64,000 bases of DNA from Marvinbryantia formatexigens DSM 14469 (GTDB lineage: Bacteria; Bacillota; Clostridia; Lachnospirales; Lachnospiraceae), in contig NZ_CP102268.1 of NCBI RefSeq assembly GCF_025148285.1, positions 1,956,001-2,020,000 on the forward strand. Direction: 5' to 3'. Positions 58,766 through 64,000 of this stretch are shown piece by piece. A program made the position numbers and the translations under genes. Numbering within the stretch: the stretch's first letter is position 1; each line of letters opens with the position of its first letter. The notes below the pieces were generated by a model that saw only the letters and a list, made by a program, of their open reading frames with translations, was not told where the DNA came from and did not search any database.

Positions 58766-60823
58766 TTACAGAACCTTATATACCGCCGTCTCAAAGGGCT
58801 GCAGCGTTACTTCTCCTTTGTGCCGCGTTCCATCATACAAAAGAAGCATCTCTTCTTTGAGATTTATTTTCTGTGCAGTCTGCATATAATTGAGCACAAA
58901 CAGGTAACGACTGCCGTTTTTGGTTCTCTGCACGATTTCCACCTCTTTGGGAACTTCCAGCAGATCAGCAAACGGACGCAGCACTCCCGCATAGTCAAGC
59001 AGCATCTCCATATTTGTTCTGGAGAAGGTGCTTCCAAAATGCAGTGCTTTTCCTTTCCCGTTTTTCTTTTCAATCAGCGCCGCCGCCCCCTTATAATAGC
59101 TGTCCGTATAGGAGGCAAGCACGCGCGCACCCTTAAGCGGCCGCATGATATCATGAAACACCGGCATGTCCATTGTCCTGCCATCATCCCACATAGCGCA
59201 GACGGGCGGCTCCGCCGGACTGGCAAATGTAAAATCCGTCACATCCGACCCCGTCAGCTCCTGCAGAAGCCCCGGCTGCGGCAGCATCACACATTTTCCA
59301 TTTTCCTGCTTATAACCGCTGCGGCAGCCGATTATCAGCGTGCCGCCCTGCTCTGTATATTCCCGCAGAAGAGCCGCGCGTTTCTCTGTCATAATAACCG
59401 GATGCGGATAAATCAGCAGCGGATATTTTGCCAGGTCCTCCAGCGCGGTATCCTCCTGCAGATAAATCACATTATACGGCGTGTGATATATCTGCGACGC
59501 CGCAAAAATCTCTTCCTCACTCGCCTGCTGTACTCTTTTATGCCATACATCCACATTCGTATCCCAGCAGTTATCATAATCGTTTAAGACGCCAAATGCC
59601 GCCGTATATTCTGCGCCGCACACCTCATCCAGCATTTCCAGCTTTTTGTAAAAATCCTTTACCTCCGCCAGTTTGCGGTTGTCGCGGTTATCATAGTCGA
59701 GAATGCCATGCCAGTAGATTTCCGTTCCCACCGTACAGGTGCGCCAGCGGAAAAAGGAAATATAGTCCGCGCCGTGCGCAACGCTCTGCATCGCCCAGAG
59801 GGTAAGCTGTCCCGGACGCGGCGCCGGTCCCTCCATCCTGGTCGTCCAGCCGTTTGCGCCGGACTGCTGCTCCATAATGCCAAAATGCGGGCAGACAGAG
59901 CGGGTCTCCGTCAGCTTTTTCGACCAGTGACGGTCATTTAAATCCTTCGAATTCTGCGGGTCGCAGCCCAGCCCGAAGGCAAAGCTCGGATAAGAATCAT
60001 AGGTATACACATCCAGACACTCATCCATCATCCGGTGATTGTCCAGATTCCAGAAAATACCGTTTGTCGTAATAAAATCTTCATCCTTTTTGTATTTCCG
60101 GATAATGTCCGCCTGCATCCGGCAGAAACGGACTGTGCTTTCCGAAATAAAACGGAAATAATCCAGATGCATATGCGGATTATAGCCCTCATTCAGCAAC
60201 GGCCGCGGCACGAAAATCTGCTCCCACGCCGTATAGGTCTGGTTCCAGAATACTGTTCCCCACGCCTCATTCAGCGCATCCAGTGTGTGATATTTCTCCT
60301 TCAGAAATTTCCGGAAAGCAAGCGAATCCGCCTCAGAATAAAATTCGCTGGTTTCGCAGTTCAGCTCATTATCAATCTGCCAGCCGGTAATCGCCGGATG
60401 CTTTCCATAGTGCGCAGCAATTTTTTCCACGATCCGCGCTGACAGCTCCAGATATTTTTCAGAATTATAATTATAATGACGTCTGCCGCCGTGCCGGTAC
60501 AGCACGCCATCCTCTCTGGCGTTTAATACCTCCGGATATTTCTCTGTCAGCCATGCCGGAGGCGTCGCTGTCGGCGTTCCGAAAATAACCTTCATCTCTT
60601 CTCTCTGGCACAAATCCAGAAATTCATCAAAAAACGTATAATCAAAAACGCCCTCCTCGCGCTCCACCTTGCTCCACGCAAATTCCGCCACACGTATCAC
60701 TGAAATACCTGCCGCCTTCATGCGCCGCAAATCCTCCTGCCACAGATCCTTATCCCAGTGCTCCGGGTAATAGCAGGTGCCCATTGTCATATGCTTCCAC
60801 TGAAATCCCTGTTTTTTCCTCAT
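58766..60823 (-). CDS. Beta-galactosidase, glycoside hydrolase family 42
   Basis: 685 residues, cytoplasmic. The GH42 barrel starts MGTCYYPEHWDKDLWQEDLR; the acid/base Glu is in ITGWQIDNELNCETSEFYSE (near 150) and the nucleophile Glu in FFRWRTCTVGTEIYWHGILD (near 310). The trimerisation domain (about 390-600: EVCGAEYTAAFGVLNDYDNC, YPLLIYPHPVIMTEKRAALL) and a C-terminal beta domain follow. Hydrolyses terminal beta-galactosides, which could come from N-glycans processed by the 22-29 kb operon (inference). CAGGAGGAACAG supports the start. Operon with the MATE gene. Confidence 0.95.
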   Translation of the reverse strand: MRKKQGFQWKHMTMGTCYYPEHWDKDLWQEDLRRMKAAGISVIRVAEFAWSKVEREEGVFDYTFFDEFLDLCQREEMKVIFGTPTATPPAWLTEKYPEVLNAREDGVLYRHGGRRHYNYNSEKYLELSARIVEKIAAHYGKHPAITGWQIDNELNCETSEFYSEADSLAFRKFLKEKYHTLDALNEAWGTVFWNQTYTAWEQIFVPRPLLNEGYNPHMHLDYFRFISESTVRFCRMQADIIRKYKKDEDFITTNGIFWNLDNHRMMDECLDVYTYDSYPSFAFGLGCDPQNSKDLNDRHWSKKLTETRSVCPHFGIMEQQSGANGWTTRMEGPAPRPGQLTLWAMQSVAHGADYISFFRWRTCTVGTEIYWHGILDYDNRDNRKLAEVKDFYKKLEMLDEVCGAEYTAAFGVLNDYDNCWDTNVDVWHKRVQQASEEEIFAASQIYHTPYNVIYLQEDTALEDLAKYPLLIYPHPVIMTEKRAALLREYTEQGGTLIIGCRSGYKQENGKCVMLPQPGLLQELTGSDVTDFTFASPAEPPVCAMWDDGRTMDMPVFHDIMRPLKGARVLASYTDSYYKGAAALIEKKNGKGKALHFGSTFSRTNMEMLLDYAGVLRPFADLLEVPKEVEIVQRTKNGSRYLFVLNYMQTAQKINLKEEMLLLYDGTRHKGEVTLQPFETAVYKVL

Positions 60824-60892
60824 CCTGTTCCTCCTGTTTTTCTTTTTGCAGAAAAATTCTCCTGTTTTCTTTCCGTAAAGCTTCTGTCGTCT

Positions 60893-61969
60893 TTATTTTA
60901 ATGTACAGATCCGTTCCGTGATTTTTCTTACGCCGCAGATATCAAATATTTTTTTCCTTATAAAATCAATCATACTGCACGAAATATAGATGCAGATTGA
61001 AATTCCCAGAACCGCCAGCAAAGCAGCCCACCAGGCATCGAAAGCATGTTTCTTGGAAATTCCTTTTATCAGATTTTCCCAGACCATCGGATGCGTATGT
61101 ATAATATAAACGGAAAACGCAAGCGGCGAAGCTGTCATGATCACCTTTCTCAGCGCTCCGCTTCTGATTTTTACATTTTCAAATATCAGAAACAGGCAGA
61201 CAGCAGCCAGAAAAATAGTTGGTGTGGTGTACCCGGTAAACATCCTGCCGAATTTCGGTTCCCCATAGATTTTGCGGGTATGGTTTTCCACAACAATCTT
61301 AAAAGCCCAGGAAAACGCTGTCAGGGCAAGATACGCTGTCAGATACTGATATTTTTTCCATCTTCTGAAGCTGCAGGTGCGGATACAGGCTCCAAATAAA
61401 TACAAAACTACCAGCCATACAAAGCTGTAGCCGCCCACCAGAGAAAGAAAATCTGATTGATTCACCTTCGGCAGCGCCGTGCTCACGCAAAACAGCAGAA
61501 ACATTCCCAGCGCCATGCGCTTCCGCTCTTTTTCATTCAGCGCATTGACCAGCTTATTCAGATAAGGCATCACGATAAACAGCCCGGCATACGCGCTGAA
61601 ATACCAGTAGGTTCCCCAGGAAACCGGAAATATCGCTTTCCAGAGGCTGTCCTCCATTAAAAGCTGCGGCGCGGTAATCCAGTAAATAAGCGTAATTCCG
61701 GCGGAATAAAAAAATACGTTCAGCCAGAGCTCCAGAAGTCTTGCCGGACGGTGCTTACTGGTAATGCCCACATAGCCGGATAAAATACCGTAGCAGTCTA
61801 CCGCACAATATGCGCAGGTTTCCAGAAACCAGCAGGCATAATAGGTGCCCTCATTTCCCTGCACACGCGCCATTGCTCCTCCGGGCGAAAGAACATGCAG
61901 ATTTACAATTAAAAACATGCAGACCATACGCAGCAGATCCAGACCGTAATTTCTTTCCTGTCTTATCAT
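60893..61969 (-). CDS. Acyltransferase 3 family membrane protein
   Basis: 358 residues from ATG 61969 (MIRQERNYGLDLLRMVCMFL). Ten membrane segments; the catalytic-type NLHVLSPGG (H near 24) and YGLDLLRMVC motifs at the N-terminus, and ISVYIIHTHPMVW near the C-terminus, mark the family. It would O-acetylate or otherwise acylate a surface polysaccharide. Single gene, 70 bases upstream of the GH42 gene in the same direction and just downstream of the tRNA cluster. Confidence 0.88.
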   Translation of the reverse strand: MIRQERNYGLDLLRMVCMFLIVNLHVLSPGGAMARVQGNEGTYYACWFLETCAYCAVDCYGILSGYVGITSKHRPARLLELWLNVFFYSAGITLIYWITAPQLLMEDSLWKAIFPVSWGTYWYFSAYAGLFIVMPYLNKLVNALNEKERKRMALGMFLLFCVSTALPKVNQSDFLSLVGGYSFVWLVVLYLFGACIRTCSFRRWKKYQYLTAYLALTAFSWAFKIVVENHTRKIYGEPKFGRMFTGYTTPTIFLAAVCLFLIFENVKIRSGALRKVIMTASPLAFSVYIIHTHPMVWENLIKGISKKHAFDAWWAALLAVLGISICIYISCSMIDFIRKKIFDICGVRKITERICTLK

Positions 61970-62033
61970 ATCACATTTCTTCTTTCTTATATCATAAAAA
62001 AACACCGATTCAAAGGAATCAGTGCTTTGAACA

Positions 62034-62106
62034 TGAAGCATCGGGGATTCGAACCCCGGACAACTTGATTAAAAGTCAAGTGCTCTACCGACTGAGCTAA
62101 TGCTCC
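62034..62106 (-). tRNA. tRNA-Lys (anticodon TTT)
   Basis: 73 nt; cloverleaf with acceptor GGAGCAT, anticodon loop CTTTTAA, T-loop GGTTCGAATCC. CCA not encoded. Confidence 0.96.
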
Positions 62107-62176
62107 AGAATATATAATTTTTTGTGATAACGCCAGCGCATAAGACCATGTGTCCGGCTCTTATTTCAATTTAAAA

Positions 62177-62249
<73 letters not shown>

Positions 62250-62264
62250 AAGGTAACATATCTA

Positions 62265-62450
62265 TATAATCTTTTCCGCGGGCTCCATATTCAGAAACTC
62301 TGCCATATCCGCAGGCTCCAACCTCAAAAGCTCCGCTTTTTCGCTTTCGGATATTCTTCGAATATCCTCTCCGTCTTTTTCATCCAGCCCTCTGCGTGCA
62401 AGCACGCGATGTCTGTCTGCAAAATCCAGACGCCTGCTCTCTTCATTACA
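62265..62450 (-). other. Coding-like open frame between tRNA genes
   Basis: About 60 residues on the minus strand (RRLDFADRHRVLARRGLDEK ... LLRLEPADMAEFLNMEPAEK) with charged helical composition, but no start codon with a ribosome site. It may be a gene fragment left by a past insertion at the tRNA cluster, or chance. Confidence 0.3.
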
Positions 62451-62458
62451 TAAAAAAA

Positions 62459-62532
62459 TTGCGGGGATAGGATTTGAACCTATGACCTTCGGGTTATGAG
62501 CCCGACGAGCTTCCAGACTGCTCCACCCCGCG
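62459..62532 (-). tRNA. Initiator tRNA-fMet (anticodon CAT)
   Basis: 74 nt; the unpaired C1-A72 of initiators (CGCGGGG ... CCCCGCA), anticodon stem with GGG/CCC pairs (CGGGCTCATAACCCG), T-loop GGTTCAAATCC. Confidence 0.96.
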
Positions 62533-62552
62533 ATAATATATAAGGTTTTTAA

Positions 62553-62625
62553 AGCCGATGATCGGACTCGAACCGATAACCTGCTGATTACAAATCAGCT
62601 GCTCTGCCAATTGAGCCACATCGGC
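62553..62625 (-). tRNA. tRNA-Thr (anticodon TGT)
   Basis: 73 nt; acceptor GCCGATG, anticodon loop TTTGTAA, T-loop GGTTCGAGTCC. Confidence 0.96.
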
Positions 62626-62699
62626 ATACCAGCAAGGTATGTTCGCTCAACGAAAATCAGCTTCGCTTCATTAAGGTTCGCGAACCGCTTTTCAGCGAA

Positions 62700-62781
62700 T
62701 GGATGGAGGTGGATTCGAACCACCGAAGCAATTTGCAGCAGATTTACAGTCTGTCCCCTTTGGCCACTCGGGAATCCATCC
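62700..62781 (-). tRNA. tRNA-Tyr (anticodon GTA)
   Basis: 82 nt with the long variable arm of class II tRNAs; acceptor GGATGGA, anticodon loop CTGTAAA. Confidence 0.96.
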
Positions 62782-62802
62782 ATATTCCTTTTTATAAGGA
62801 AG

Positions 62803-62875
62803 TGGGACCTATAGGGCTCGAACCTATGACCCTCTGCTTGTAAGGCAGATGCTCTCCCAGCTGAGCTAAGATCCC
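62803..62875 (-). tRNA. tRNA-Val (anticodon TAC)
   Basis: 73 nt; acceptor GGGATCT, anticodon loop CTTACAA, T-loop GGTTCGAGCCC. Confidence 0.96.
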
Positions 62876-62906
62876 ATATCTCTTGGTGCATATAAACATA
62901 TGCCAA

Positions 62907-62980
62907 CGACCCAGATCGGACTCGAACCGACGACCTTCGCCGTGACAGGGCGACGCTCTAACCAACTGAGCCACTGGGCC
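62907..62980 (-). tRNA. tRNA-Asp (anticodon GTC)
   Basis: 74 nt; acceptor GGCCCAG, anticodon loop CTGTCAC, discriminator G. First tRNA after the 23S rRNA gene. Confidence 0.97.
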
Positions 62981-63064
62981 ATTTATGTACCTTCAAAACC
63001 GCACAGGAACCACAATCTCTCCATCCTTCTCTCTTACCCGGACCTTCCGCCTTTCGGCTTTCCT

Positions 63065-64000
<936 letters not shown>

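Noticed and set aside
62595..62974. Short minus-strand frames such as MAQLVRASPCHGEGRRFESD
   Set aside because: These are translations of tRNA genes, a known annotation artefact.

Overview
The window looks like a Firmicutes chromosome, most likely a gut Lachnospiraceae (Clostridia cluster XIVa). Grounds: strong AGGAGG ribosome sites, a type III glutamine synthetase, an N-glycan glycosidase set, PadR/DUF2812/ABC and BceRS-AB-like modules, DUF4956/VTC genes, and a minus-strand 23S rRNA followed by seven tRNA genes. GC is moderate (near half). This is inference from gene content; no database was searched.

Layout. 1-3.8 kb: a truncated NarL-type two-component pair, an ABC-class ATPase and an XRE membrane regulator. 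4-13.4 kb: housekeeping genes (cyclopropane fatty acid synthase, AI-2E-type transporter, TrmB, GlnN, lipid kinase, metallo-beta-lactamase RNase-like protein), with a tight cluster of DnaA boxes between trmB and glnN. 13.4-21.7 kb: small secreted and regulatory genes, an ECF sigma factor and a DUF4367 protein separated by an opposing murG, HIT protein, soluble histidine kinase, rhomboid protease, 2x[4Fe-4S] ferredoxin, MerR regulator and an Rpn-like nuclease. 21.9-28.8 kb: an N-glycan degradation operon (GH85 lipoprotein, PKD/F5-8C fragment, GH125, GH38) in which the GH85 gene appears to be broken by a segment carrying a 31-residue membrane protein. 29-34.2 kb: methyltransferase, WYL regulator, YunG-like protein, CrcB, decayed coding remnants and a full AAA/PD-(D/E)XK ATPase.

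34.3-39.2 kb is the most unusual region: a close-packed operon of six exported proteins, four of which share one beta-rich module (Y-x-V/I-x-IP near the start, YxDTxTF at the C-terminus). It is transcribed divergently from a LytTR regulator and a GHKL kinase (39.3-41.5 kb). I read it as a candidate surface-fibre system under two-component control. 41.4-45.1 kb: a nuclease remnant, then a carbohydrate-binding surface protein, DUF4956 protein and VTC polymerase in one operon without CotH. 45.5-57 kb: ZIP transporter, a PadR-controlled DUF2812/NatAB operon with a 36-bp tandem repeat, and an OmpR/HK/ABC (Bce-like) peptide-response operon. 57.2-62 kb: a DUF4143 remnant with AT-rich palindromes, MATE exporter, GH42 beta-galactosidase and an acyltransferase. 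62-64 kb: tRNAs Lys, Phe, fMet, Thr, Tyr, Val and Asp, and the 3' third of 23S rRNA.

A recurring theme is remnants of PD-(D/E)XK and AAA ATPase genes, together with short tandem repeats inside or between genes. Both suggest active local rearrangement.
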